NCBI RefSeq assembly: GCF_000733295.1
Contig: NZ_JPMI01000230.1
Location: forward strand, 1 to 64,000
Reading direction: 5' to 3'
Source of the DNA: Archangium violaceum Cb vi76
GTDB taxonomy: Bacteria > Myxococcota > Myxococcia > Myxococcales > Myxococcaceae
Length of the DNA: 64,000 bases
The notes under the pieces were generated by a model, which saw only the letters and a list, made by a program, of their open reading frames with translations, was not told where the DNA came from and did no database searches. This document shows, piece after piece, positions 17,793-25,719 of the stretch. Within the stretch, counting starts at the first letter, position 1; every line of letters begins with the position of its first letter. A program made the position numbers and the translations under genes.

Positions 17793-18563
17793 ATGAAGAT
17801 CACTGCCTGGAACGTGAATTCGGTCCGCGCCCGGAAGGATCGGCTGGTGGACTGGCTGAAGAGCGCTCAACCGGACGTGGTGTGCCTGCAGGAGCTGAAG
17901 TGTCAGGACGCCGAGTTCCCGATGGAGGCCGTGCGGGAGGTGGGCTACCACGCCGTGGTGCACGGTCAGAAGACGTACAACGGGGTGGGCATCCTGGCGA
18001 AGACGGAGCCCACGGACGTGGTGCGAGGCCTGTCGGACGGGGTGGACGACACGCACGCGCGGCTGATCGCGGCGACGGTGAACGGGGTGCGGGTGGTGAG
18101 CGCGTACGCGCCGAACGGGCAGTCGGTGGGCTCGGAGCAATACGAGTACAAGCTGCAGTGGTACGAGCGGCTGCGGCGCTACCTGGACACGCGGCACGAG
18201 CCGGGCGAGCCGCTGGTGCTGTGCGGGGACTGGAACGTGGCGCCGGCGGACATCGACGTCTGGGACCCAGCGCTGTGGCAGGGACAGACGCTGTGCACGG
18301 ACAAGGAGCGGAAGGCGCTCGAGCACCTGTGCGCGTTCGGGCTGACGGACACGTTCCGCAAGCTGTACCCGGCGGAGCAGAAGTTCAGCTGGTGGGACTA
18401 CCGGATGCTGGCGTTCCCGAAGAACCAGGGGCTGCGAATCGATCACATCTTCGCGACGGCGCCGTTGGTGGAGAAGCTGGTGGCGGCGGGAGTGGACCGG
18501 GACGCGCGCAAGGGCAAGCAGCCCTCGGACCACGCGCCGGTGTGGACCGAGTTCAAGGACTGA
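17793..18563 (+). CDS. xth: Exodeoxyribonuclease III (AP endonuclease)
   Basis: A base-excision repair enzyme that cuts at abasic sites and degrades 3' ends. The 256-residue protein shows the family blocks: MKITAWNVNSVRAR (Asn7), VVCLQELK (Glu34), YAPNG, LCGDWNVAPADIDVWD, FSWWDYR, LRIDHI and the catalytic SDHAPV near the C-terminus. Length is normal. The start at 17793 is chosen because MKI is the family start; a TTG 9 bp upstream is the only longer option. It appears to be transcribed alone. Confidence 0.93.
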   Translation: MKITAWNVNSVRARKDRLVDWLKSAQPDVVCLQELKCQDAEFPMEAVREVGYHAVVHGQKTYNGVGILAKTEPTDVVRGLSDGVDDTHARLIAATVNGVRVVSAYAPNGQSVGSEQYEYKLQWYERLRRYLDTRHEPGEPLVLCGDWNVAPADIDVWDPALWQGQTLCTDKERKALEHLCAFGLTDTFRKLYPAEQKFSWWDYRMLAFPKNQGLRIDHIFATAPLVEKLVAAGVDRDARKGKQPSDHAPVWTEFKD

Positions 18564-18624
18564 CGCGGACGCTGGGGGCCGGGCGCGGACTGTCCGTGGG
18601 TACACGAGAGCGAGAAGCCAGCTC

Positions 18625-18732
18625 GTGGCCAACACGCTGGCCGCGAAGGTGGCGCGCAAGAAGGCCACCTCCACCCGGAAGACGTCACGCGCCACGTCGA
18701 GCCGCCGCTCCACGCGCGGCAGCAACCGGTGA
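18625..18732 (+). CDS. Possible 35-residue very basic peptide
   Basis: A GTG-initiated frame encodes 35 residues beginning VANTLAAKVARKKA and ending in an Arg/Ser/Thr-rich tail (SRRSTRGSNR). The composition resembles tails of nucleic-acid-binding proteins. Only a weak purine-rich ribosome-binding site precedes it and it could be a chance frame or the end of a degraded gene. It lies in the 276-bp space between the exonuclease and acyl-CoA-dehydrogenase-like genes; nothing else is seen there. Confidence 0.2.
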   Translation: MANTLAAKVARKKATSTRKTSRATSSRRSTRGSNR

Positions 18733-18839
18733 CCCCCCTCCCGGGCGCGCGCTTCACCAACTGGTCCAACAGTCGGACCAGTTGCTCGACCTCGTGCCCG
18801 GCAGGTCCCCGGCATCCGGGATTCGTCTAGAGTGGCCGC

Positions 18840-19769
18840 ATGGACGAGCTCCTGCGGTTCCTCCTCACCGAGTCCCCCACTCCGGCGCCCCTCGGCTCCG
18901 TCGAGGACTGGTGGACGCGGCACCTTCAACTCTCTTCGCGCTTCTCCCTGCCCGTGGACGTGGCGTTCGCCGGAGGCTTCGCGGCGGATCGATTGGGTTA
19001 CGCGTTCGCGTCGGGCTACCACTCGGCCCTGCGCACCTTGTTGCCCCAGTTGCCGTCCCAGCACCGCTACGCGCTGTGCGTCACCGAGGCCGGGGGCGGA
19101 CACCCCGCGGCCATGCAGACCCGGCTCACGGGCTCGGGCGAGGGCCCACTGCGGCTGGAGGGCACCAAGGCCTTCGTCACCCTGGGCACGGCGGCGGATG
19201 AGATGCTGGTGGTGGCCAGCGAAGGCCAGGACGAACAGGGGCGCAACCGGCTGCGGCTGGTGCGAATCGACTCCCGGCGCGCGGGAGTCACGGTCACCGA
19301 GCTACCCGAGACGCCCTTCGTCCCCGAGGTGCCGCATGCGGAGCTGCGGCTGCACGAGGTGGCGGTGGCGCCCGAGGAGGTGCTGCCGGGCGATGGCTAC
19401 GAGCGCTTCGTCAAACCATTCCGCACCGTGGAGGACTGCCATGTGTTCGCGGCGGTGCTCGGGTGGCTATTGCAGGTGGCACGGCGCTCGGGCTGGCCGG
19501 ACGAGGTGCGCGAGGAACTCCTGGCGCTCGCGGTGATGATGCGGGGACTGGCGCAGGCGGACGCGGCCTCACCAGCGGTGCACCTGGCGCTGGCCGGAGC
19601 CATCGACCTCTTCCGGAAGCGGGTGGACGGATTGGGATCGCTCTGGGAGCAGGTGGACGCGCCCACGCGCGAGCGCTGGGAGAGGGACCGGCTGTTGCTC
19701 AACGTCGCGGGCAAGGTGCGAGCGAAGCGCCGGGAGACGGCCCGCCAGAAACTGACTCCGTCCAAGTAA
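18840..19769 (+). CDS. Acyl-CoA-dehydrogenase-like protein
   Basis: A 309-residue protein resembling a shortened acyl-CoA dehydrogenase. A middle-domain pattern is visible: CVTEAGGGHPAAMQTRLTG, then LRLEGTKAFVTLGTAADEMLVVA, the usual 'G-x-K-x-F/Y-I-T-n' strand. Next come PFVPEVPHAELRLHEVAV and a helical C-terminal region (residues 185-300). It is about 80 residues shorter than active dehydrogenases, with the N-terminal helical domain reduced, and I cannot place the catalytic Glu. It may have lost or changed activity. It is followed, after a REP element, by a GMC oxidoreductase. Confidence 0.7.
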   Translation: MDELLRFLLTESPTPAPLGSVEDWWTRHLQLSSRFSLPVDVAFAGGFAADRLGYAFASGYHSALRTLLPQLPSQHRYALCVTEAGGGHPAAMQTRLTGSGEGPLRLEGTKAFVTLGTAADEMLVVASEGQDEQGRNRLRLVRIDSRRAGVTVTELPETPFVPEVPHAELRLHEVAVAPEEVLPGDGYERFVKPFRTVEDCHVFAAVLGWLLQVARRSGWPDEVREELLALAVMMRGLAQADAASPAVHLALAGAIDLFRKRVDGLGSLWEQVDAPTRERWERDRLLLNVAGKVRAKRRETARQKLTPSK

Positions 19770-19784
19770 CACCGAGCCCATCTC

Positions 19785-19820
19785 CCCTCTCCCTTCGGGA
19801 GAGGGACGGGGTGAGGGTGC
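19785..19820. repeat. Dispersed palindromic (REP-like) element, copy C
   Basis: CCCTCTCCC (19785-19793), loop TTC, GGGAGAGGG (19797-19805), then ACGGGGTGAGGGTG. This is the best-conserved of the three copies. It lies 16 bp after the acyl-CoA-dehydrogenase-like gene and may also serve as a terminator. Confidence 0.75.
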
Positions 19821-19934
19821 CACGGACCCCGGGTTCCCCCCATGCCCGTGCGCCTGCTCTCCGAGCGGGAAGAGGAGCGCATCCAGCGGGCTCCCGGGTA
19901 GGCTGTGAACCATCCCCACTGGGGGGAGGACACG

Positions 19935-21572
19935 ATGGATTTCGATTGCGACTGGCTCATCATCGGCTCGGGCTTCGGCGGCAGCGTGAGCGCGTTGCGG
20001 CTGACGGAGAAGGGCTACCGGGTGGTGATGCTGGAGAAGGGCCGGCGCCTGCAGGCGAAGGACTTCCCCGAGACGAACTGGAACCTGAAGAAGTGGCTGT
20101 GGATGCCACGGCTCGGGTGGCGGGGCCTGTTCAAGATGACGTTCTTCCGCCACGTGACGGTGCTGTCCGGCGTGGGCGTGGGCGGAGGCTCGCTGGTGTA
20201 CGCGAACACCCTGCCCATCCCGAAGGATGACTTCTTCCAGGCGCGCTCCTGGGGGGCGCTGGCGGACTGGAAGACGGAGCTGTCGCCGCACTACGACACG
20301 GCGCGCAAGATGCTCGGGGCCACGCAGAATCCGCTGCGCACGCTGCCGGACGAGATCATCCAGCAGGTGGGCAAGGACATGGGCCGCGAGGACTTCCAGT
20401 CCACCACGGTGGCCGTCTACTTCGGCAAGCCCGGGGTGACGGTGCCGGACCCGTACTTCGGCGGCGAGGGCCCCGAGCGCACCGGCTGCAACGCGTGCGG
20501 CGGCTGCATGACGGGCTGCCGCTTCAACGCCAAGAACACGCTGGACAAGAACTACCTCTACTTCGCCGAGAAGCGCGGCCTCCGCCTCCACGCGGACACC
20601 GAGGTGACGTGGGTGCGCCCGCTGCCCGGCGGTGGCTACGAGGTGGAGGCGCTCGAGGGCACCTCGCGCTTCTCCCGGCGCAAGCGGCGCTTCACCGCGC
20701 GCCAGGTCATCTTCTCTGGCGGTGTGCTGGGCTCGGTGGATCTGCTGCTCAAGCTCAAGGCGCACCCGGACGGGCTGCCCCGGCTGTCGGACCGGCTCGG
20801 AGATGGCGTGCGGACCAACTCGGAGGCGCTCATCGGCGTGGTGGCCGGCAAGCGCTTCCATGACAAGGACCTGTCCAAGGGCATCGCCATCGGCTCCATC
20901 CTCCACACGGACGCGCACTCGCACCTGGAGCCGGTGCGCTACGCGGCGGGCTCGGACTTCTTCCGCACGTTGATGGCGCCCCACGTCGGAGGCACCACCG
21001 CCCTGTCGCGGATCGCGAACCTGGCCGGCCTCTTCCTGCGCCACCCGCTCAAGCTGCTCCGCTCCTGGTTCACCAGCGACTTCGCCCGGCGGTCGATGAT
21101 CCTCCTCTACATGCGCACGCTGGACGGACACCTGCGCATGCGGCGCGGGCGCGGGCTCTTCACGGGCGGAACGAAGGGCCTCACCACCGGTCTTCAGGAG
21201 GGCCCCGCGCCCACCGCGCACATCCCCGAGGCCACCGAGCTGGCCCACCGGGTGGCGGAAAAGCTGGACGGTCTCCCCATGACCCTGGCCTCTGAGTCGT
21301 TGATGGGCATACCCACCACGGCCCACATCCTCGGTGGCTGCTGCATGGGGGACTCGCCCCAGACGGGCACCATCGACTCCCAGCACCGCCTCTTCGGCTA
21401 TGAGGGCCTGTACGTCGTCGACGGCTCGGCCATCTCCGCCAACCCCGGGGTGAATCCCTCGCTCACCATCACGGCGTTGGCCGAGCGCGCCATGACCTTC
21501 ATCCCCGCCCGGCGGCAGGTGGACGAGCCCGTGGGGGAGACCGCCGCGCGTCCCACCGCGGTCGGCGCCTGA
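19935..21572 (+). CDS. GMC-family FAD oxidoreductase (cholesterol-oxidase-like)
   Basis: A 545-residue flavoenzyme. The start at 19935 follows a strong GGGGGGAGG ribosome-binding site and leads directly into the FAD-binding Rossmann motif (LIIGSGFGGSVSAL). Further blocks: GVGVGGGSLVYANTL, a cysteine-rich segment (CNACGGCMTGCRFNAKNT) typical of the bacterial sterol/alcohol oxidase branch, and the C-terminal HILGGCCMG with YVVDGSAISANPGVNPS, which carries the GMC active-site and FAD residues. Substrate is probably a sterol or long-chain alcohol, but the sequence does not decide. Neighbouring acyl-CoA-dehydrogenase-like and glycerophosphodiesterase genes suggest lipid metabolism. Confidence 0.88.
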   Translation: MDFDCDWLIIGSGFGGSVSALRLTEKGYRVVMLEKGRRLQAKDFPETNWNLKKWLWMPRLGWRGLFKMTFFRHVTVLSGVGVGGGSLVYANTLPIPKDDFFQARSWGALADWKTELSPHYDTARKMLGATQNPLRTLPDEIIQQVGKDMGREDFQSTTVAVYFGKPGVTVPDPYFGGEGPERTGCNACGGCMTGCRFNAKNTLDKNYLYFAEKRGLRLHADTEVTWVRPLPGGGYEVEALEGTSRFSRRKRRFTARQVIFSGGVLGSVDLLLKLKAHPDGLPRLSDRLGDGVRTNSEALIGVVAGKRFHDKDLSKGIAIGSILHTDAHSHLEPVRYAAGSDFFRTLMAPHVGGTTALSRIANLAGLFLRHPLKLLRSWFTSDFARRSMILLYMRTLDGHLRMRRGRGLFTGGTKGLTTGLQEGPAPTAHIPEATELAHRVAEKLDGLPMTLASESLMGIPTTAHILGGCCMGDSPQTGTIDSQHRLFGYEGLYVVDGSAISANPGVNPSLTITALAERAMTFIPARRQVDEPVGETAARPTAVGA

Positions 21573-21630
21573 GCTTCACCGCGGTGGCGTGGTTGGAGGG
21601 GGAGGGCTCGTGGTACGAATCGGGCCCCCC

Positions 21631-22572
21631 ATGACAACAACCAGGTGGAATCGAAGAGGAGGCGCGCTGACCTGCGCGCTGCTGCTGGCCACGGGCTGCG
21701 GCCTCGTGGACGCTCCGGGTGAGCCCCGGGTGGTGGCGCACCGCTCCGGCGCGGGCAACTACCCGGAGAACTCGCGCTCGGCGGTGATCGCCGCGCTCCA
21801 CGCGGGCTACCCGGCCATCGAGGTGGATGTGGTCCTCACGAAGGACCGCATCCCCATCCTCTCGCATGATGCATGGATCGACGAGGAGCTGTGCACGTAC
21901 TCCCTCCAGGAGGGGGAGCTCGAGGCCCGCCGGCTGCCCGAGGGCTCGCGCCCGCTCATCAAGGACTTCACCCTGGAGGAGCTGCAGCGTGACTACCGCT
22001 GCGGCGGCCTGGGAGACCCGGCGGCGCCCGGCGCCATCAAGGTGGCGGACAAGTACCTCACCCTCGACGAGCTGTTCATCGCGCTGAAGGGCTTCCCGGA
22101 CACGGTGGTGCAGTTCGACGTCAAGGAGCATCCGGACTACACGGAGCCGCCCGAGGTCTACGCGGACGAAATCCTCGGCCGCTGGAACGCGGCGGCGCTG
22201 CCCAACCGCTTCTATGTCACCTCCACCCGCGGCGAGCTGCTGAAGACCTTCGAGGCGCGCCAGGACGTGGAGACACTCCTCATCTGGCCGGCCTTCGCCG
22301 CGGACGACAACACCACCCTGGTGGGGCTCGTCAACGAGCTGAAGCGCACCGTGGGCGCGCAGGAGCTCATCCAGCTCACGCGCGACGCGGGGGCGGATGG
22401 CATCGCCGTGGCGTACCCGGTGGCGGACCGCGCCGCCATCGAGTCCGTGCGCAAGGCCGGGCTGAAGACGGCCTTGTGGACACCCAACACCGAGGCCCAG
22501 CTCGCGTCCTACTGCCGCTGGCCCCTGGACTACCTCATCACCGACTACGTGGAGCGTGCGCCATGCCGTTGA
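21631..22572 (+). CDS. Glycerophosphodiester phosphodiesterase lipoprotein
   Basis: Hydrolyses glycerophosphodiesters to glycerol-3-phosphate and an alcohol. The 313-residue protein has a lipoprotein signal (LTCALLLATGC). The family core is plain: VVAHRSGAGNYPENS (catalytic His and Glu region), AIEVDVVLTKDRIPILSHD (metal ligands Glu/Asp and the second His), a substrate strand VVQFDVKEHPD and the C-terminal LKTALWTPN with ITDYV. The start at 21631 is chosen because it begins the signal peptide. Its last 10 bp overlap the next gene's start, so the two are probably co-translated. Confidence 0.9.
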   Translation: MTTTRWNRRGGALTCALLLATGCGLVDAPGEPRVVAHRSGAGNYPENSRSAVIAALHAGYPAIEVDVVLTKDRIPILSHDAWIDEELCTYSLQEGELEARRLPEGSRPLIKDFTLEELQRDYRCGGLGDPAAPGAIKVADKYLTLDELFIALKGFPDTVVQFDVKEHPDYTEPPEVYADEILGRWNAAALPNRFYVTSTRGELLKTFEARQDVETLLIWPAFAADDNTTLVGLVNELKRTVGAQELIQLTRDAGADGIAVAYPVADRAAIESVRKAGLKTALWTPNTEAQLASYCRWPLDYLITDYVERAPCR

Positions 22573-23045
22573 CCCTCTCCCTGGTGGCCGCGGGCCTCAC
22601 CCTGGCCGCGCCGGTGCGGTTGGACAGGGTGGACGTGCTCAGCGAGGACTCGGGCACCTTCCTGCATTACGAGGTGCCCATGGCGCCGGCCTACCCGGCG
22701 ATGACGGGCCTGCGCTTCGTCACGCAGGTGAAGGTGGTGCTCTCCCTGCCGGTGAGCGGGCTGTACGCGGGGGCCTCCATCGCCTCGCAGTCGCTCTCCT
22801 ACGAGGGGCCGCTGTGGCGCTCCGAGGACGGGCGCGGCCTCTTCTGGACGGCCAGCGTGCACACGCGGCTGCTGATGCCCTACGGCGCGCACGCGGGCGT
22901 GGCCTGGCGCTTCGGCTTCATGCGCCTGGGCCTCGGGGCGAGCGCCTCGTCCGAGGCCTCCTGGGCCCGCCCGGCGTGGACCGAGTGGAAGGTGCTGCCC
23001 ACCCTGGCCCTGGGCTTCGGGCCCAACGTGGCTCCGGGTCAGTAG
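22563..23045 (+). CDS. Small exported protein, probably outer-membrane associated
   Basis: A 160-residue protein starting with a signal-like segment (MPLTLSLVAAGLTLAAPVRL). The rest has amphipathic beta-strand character with alternating hydrophobic residues and repeated glycine (VSGLYAGASIASQSLSYEG, GAHAGVAWRFGFMRLGLG), suggesting a small outer-membrane barrel or associated protein. It matches no family I recognise. It overlaps the glycerophosphodiesterase gene by 10 bp, and its stop codon abuts the nested inverted repeat before the subtilase. Confidence 0.6.
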   Translation: MPLTLSLVAAGLTLAAPVRLDRVDVLSEDSGTFLHYEVPMAPAYPAMTGLRFVTQVKVVLSLPVSGLYAGASIASQSLSYEGPLWRSEDGRGLFWTASVHTRLLMPYGAHAGVAWRFGFMRLGLGASASSEASWARPAWTEWKVLPTLALGFGPNVAPGQ

Positions 23046-23176
23046 GCCTCCGGCTTCCGGGGAGACGGAATCGGAGAAAACGAGATTAGCCGTCTTGACC
23101 GGTGGGTCCAGGAATGACTAATTCCACCGGTCGCGCTCGTTTTCTTCACCCGGAGTCCTCGACTCCCCCGGAGGCC
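23045..23176 (+). promoter_or_regulatory. Triple nested inverted repeat covering the subtilase leader
   Basis: Three inverted repeats are nested around one centre: GGCCTCCGG (23045-23053) with CCGGAGGCC (23168-23176), GAAAACGAG (23076-23084) with CTCGTTTTC (23136-23144), and ACCGGTGG (23098-23105) with CCACCGGT (23124-23131). All arms are perfect. The last 3' arm contains the GGAGG ribosome-binding site of the subtilase (start 23181), and its partner CCTCC lies right after the stop of the preceding gene. As RNA this could hide the ribosome-binding site; as DNA it could be an operator or cruciform. Confidence 0.6.
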
Positions 23177-23180
23177 GTTC

Positions 23181-25187
23181 ATGAAGCTGAAGCTGAGCCG
23201 TGCGCTGTTCACCTGCTCCCTGTTGGGTGTGGCCGCTTGCGGTGGCCCGCTGCCCGAGGAGGAGGGAATCCTCCCGTCGAAGGACGTGGGCCAGATGGCC
23301 CAGCTGCTGCGCAAGCCGAGGGCCATTCCGGGCGAGTACATCGTCGTGCTGCGCGAGGACGTGAAGGACGTGGCGCTGCGCGGTTCCCCGGACGTGGCGC
23401 GCGAGATGGTGGCGGCGCGTGGCGGCCAGGTGCTGCACACGTACGACCGTGCGCTCAAGGGCTTCTGGGCGAAGATGTCCGAGGCCCAGGTGCGTGAGCT
23501 GCTGGCGGACCCGCGGGTGGCCTACGTCGAGGAGAACGGCGTGGTGTCGACGTCGGCCGCGCAGACGAGCGCGACGTGGGGCATCGACCGCATCGACCAG
23601 CGCAACCTGCCGCGTGACTCGACGTACAACTACAACTTCGATGGCACCGGCGTGCACGCGTACATCATCGACACGGGCATGCGGCTGACGCACTCGCAGT
23701 TCACCGGACGCATGGGCAACGGCTTCGACGCCATCACCGCGGGAGGAACGGCGGCGGACTGCCACGGTCACGGCACGCACGTGGCGGGCACCGTGGGCGG
23801 CACCACCTGGGGCGTGGCGAAGAACGTGACGCTGCACCCGGTGCGCGTGCTGGACTGCACCGGTTACGGCTCCGATGCCCAGGTCATCGCCGGCCTGGAC
23901 TGGGTGACGGCCAACCACGTCAAGCCGGCCGTGGCCAACATGAGCCTCGGCGGTGAGGCGTCACAGGCGCTGGATGACGCGGTGGAGCGGATGATCGCCG
24001 CGGGCGTGGTGACGGCCGTCGCCGCGGGTAACGACACCGACAACGCCTGCAACTACTCGCCGGCCCGTACGCCCAACGCGCTCACGGTGGGCTCCACCAC
24101 GAGCAGCGACGCCCGCTCGTCCTTCTCCAACTACGGTACGTGCCTGGACATCTTCGGACCGGGCTCGAGCATCACCTCGGCCTCGTACTCCAGCAACACC
24201 GCCAGCACGTCCATGAGCGGCACGTCGATGGCCTCGCCGCACGTGGCGGGCGTGGCGGCCCTGTACCTGCAGGCCAACCCCTCGTCCACCCCGGCCCAGA
24301 CGATGGCGGCGATCACCACCAACGCCACCCCGAACAAGGTGACCAGCCCGGGCTCCGGCTCGCCGAACCTGATGCTCTACAGCCTGTTCATCACCGGTGG
24401 CGGCGGCGGTGGTGACACCACGGCGCCGAGCACCTCCATCACCGCTCCGGCGGGTGGCTCCACGGTGGGCGGCACCGCGACCATCAGCGCCAACGCTTCC
24501 GACAACGTGGGCGTGAGCCGGGTGGAGTTCTTCCTGGGCAGCAGCCTGCTGGGCACCGACACCACGGCTCCGTACAGCTTCGACTGGAACACCACCAGCG
24601 TGGCCAACGGGACGTACTCGCTGAGCACGAAGGCGTATGACGCCGCGGGCAACGTGGGCAGCTCGTCCACGGTGTCCGTCACCGTGAGCAACGGCACGGG
24701 CAGCTGCTCCATCAGCGAGCAGCTCCTGGCCAACCCCGGCTTCGAGAGCGGCAACGTGAGCTGGACGGCGAGCACGGGCGTCATCGACGGCACCACGACG
24801 GGAAGCGCGGCGCGCACGGGTAGCTACAAGGTGTGGTTGGGCGGCGCCGGCTACACCCGGACCGAGTACGCGTACCAGCAGGTGACCATCCCCTCCACGG
24901 CGTGCAGCGTCACGCTGAGCTTCTGGGTGAAGATCACCACCGCCGAGACGACGACCACCACGGCCTACGACAAGCTGGCGGTGCAGGTGCGGAACAGCTC
25001 GGGCACGGTGCTGGCGACGCCGGCCACCTACAGCAACCTGAACAAGTCGACGGACTACGTGCAGAAGACGCTCGACCTGTCGGCGTACAAGGGCCAGACG
25101 ATTCGCGTGTACTTCAATGGCACGGAGGACTCGTCGCTGGCCACGAGCTTCTACCTGGATGACACCGCGTTGAACATCACCCGGTAG
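23181..25187 (+). CDS. Secreted subtilisin-family serine protease (proteinase-K-like)
   Basis: A 668-residue S8 peptidase precursor. The signal ends in LLGVAAC, possibly a lipobox. Residues ~48-125 form an I9-type inhibitor propeptide (GEYIVVLREDV, with WAKMSEAQVRELL). The catalytic triad is Asp164 (YIIDTGM), His197 (CHGHGTHVAG) and Ser349 (SGTSMASPHVAG), with oxyanion Asn in AAGND. A glycine linker leads to an Ig-like domain (APSTSITAPAGGSTVGGT, residues ~415-510) and a C-terminal jelly-roll module beginning LLANPGFESGNVSWTAS. It probably acts in extracellular protein digestion during predation. A nested inverted repeat lies upstream and a strong terminator downstream. Confidence 0.92.
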   Translation: MKLKLSRALFTCSLLGVAACGGPLPEEEGILPSKDVGQMAQLLRKPRAIPGEYIVVLREDVKDVALRGSPDVAREMVAARGGQVLHTYDRALKGFWAKMSEAQVRELLADPRVAYVEENGVVSTSAAQTSATWGIDRIDQRNLPRDSTYNYNFDGTGVHAYIIDTGMRLTHSQFTGRMGNGFDAITAGGTAADCHGHGTHVAGTVGGTTWGVAKNVTLHPVRVLDCTGYGSDAQVIAGLDWVTANHVKPAVANMSLGGEASQALDDAVERMIAAGVVTAVAAGNDTDNACNYSPARTPNALTVGSTTSSDARSSFSNYGTCLDIFGPGSSITSASYSSNTASTSMSGTSMASPHVAGVAALYLQANPSSTPAQTMAAITTNATPNKVTSPGSGSPNLMLYSLFITGGGGGGDTTAPSTSITAPAGGSTVGGTATISANASDNVGVSRVEFFLGSSLLGTDTTAPYSFDWNTTSVANGTYSLSTKAYDAAGNVGSSSTVSVTVSNGTGSCSISEQLLANPGFESGNVSWTASTGVIDGTTTGSAARTGSYKVWLGGAGYTRTEYAYQQVTIPSTACSVTLSFWVKITTAETTTTTAYDKLAVQVRNSSGTVLATPATYSNLNKSTDYVQKTLDLSAYKGQTIRVYFNGTEDSSLATSFYLDDTALNITR

Positions 25188-25215
25188 TCGCTCGATTCAG
25201 ACCCGAAGTTCCCGG

Positions 25216-25253
25216 CGGCGCGGGGGAGGCAATGAGGCCCCCCGCGCCGTTTT
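25216..25253 (+). terminator. Rho-independent terminator after the subtilase gene
   Basis: CGGCGCGGGGG (25216-25226) and CCCCCGCGCCG (25239-25249) form an 11-bp perfect stem, followed directly by TTTT (25250-25253). It lies 28 bp after the subtilase stop and separates it from the convergent toxin/immunity genes. Confidence 0.85.
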
Positions 25254-25272
25254 CATGTGCGGTCCGTGGTGC

Positions 25273-25719
25273 TCAATCGCGCAGCTCGTGCAGCCCCGTC
25301 AGGAATTCACGGAAGCTGTTGGCGATGAAGTAGACCTCCATCTCCATCGTGACGAGGACAATCCTGGGTTGCCCAGGTGGTACGTCGCGATAGTCAAAGC
25401 AGATGTTTTCTCCTCCGGGTGTCATCCCGAAAGGGAAGATGCCCGATGGTACGTGGGGTTTGATGGCGCCGTACCTGGTGGGGATGGCATACCCCTCCTT
25501 GGACTCTTCCGAGGAAAGGGTCAGCAGGCAGGTGAACGCATTGTCACTCTCCCCGATGTCGAAGACGTTGGGGGTGGGACTCATGCCATGGTGCCGGGGA
25601 GCGATATGCTTGTACTCCTCGGGCAACTGAACGCCCCAGTCCGCTTCGAGTTTCGTGACTTCAGCAGGCGCGACAGGGTGGGCTTCCTTCCAGACATAGG
25701 GTTCCCAGCGGATGTTCAT
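25273..25719 (-). CDS. SMI1/KNR4 (SUKH) family immunity protein
   Basis: A 148-residue cytoplasmic protein with the SUKH pattern: an N-terminal helix with VTKLEADWGVQLPEEYK, then PFGMTPGGENICFDYR and the C-terminal helix SFREFLTGLHEL. In polymorphic toxin systems SUKH proteins bind and neutralise the toxin encoded just upstream. Its ATG overlaps the stop of the WHH-nuclease toxin gene (ATGA), the classic toxin-immunity arrangement. It ends 24 bp from the terminator of the subtilase gene. Confidence 0.85.
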   Translation of the reverse strand: MNIRWEPYVWKEAHPVAPAEVTKLEADWGVQLPEEYKHIAPRHHGMSPTPNVFDIGESDNAFTCLLTLSSEESKEGYAIPTRYGAIKPHVPSGIFPFGMTPGGENICFDYRDVPPGQPRIVLVTMEMEVYFIANSFREFLTGLHELRD

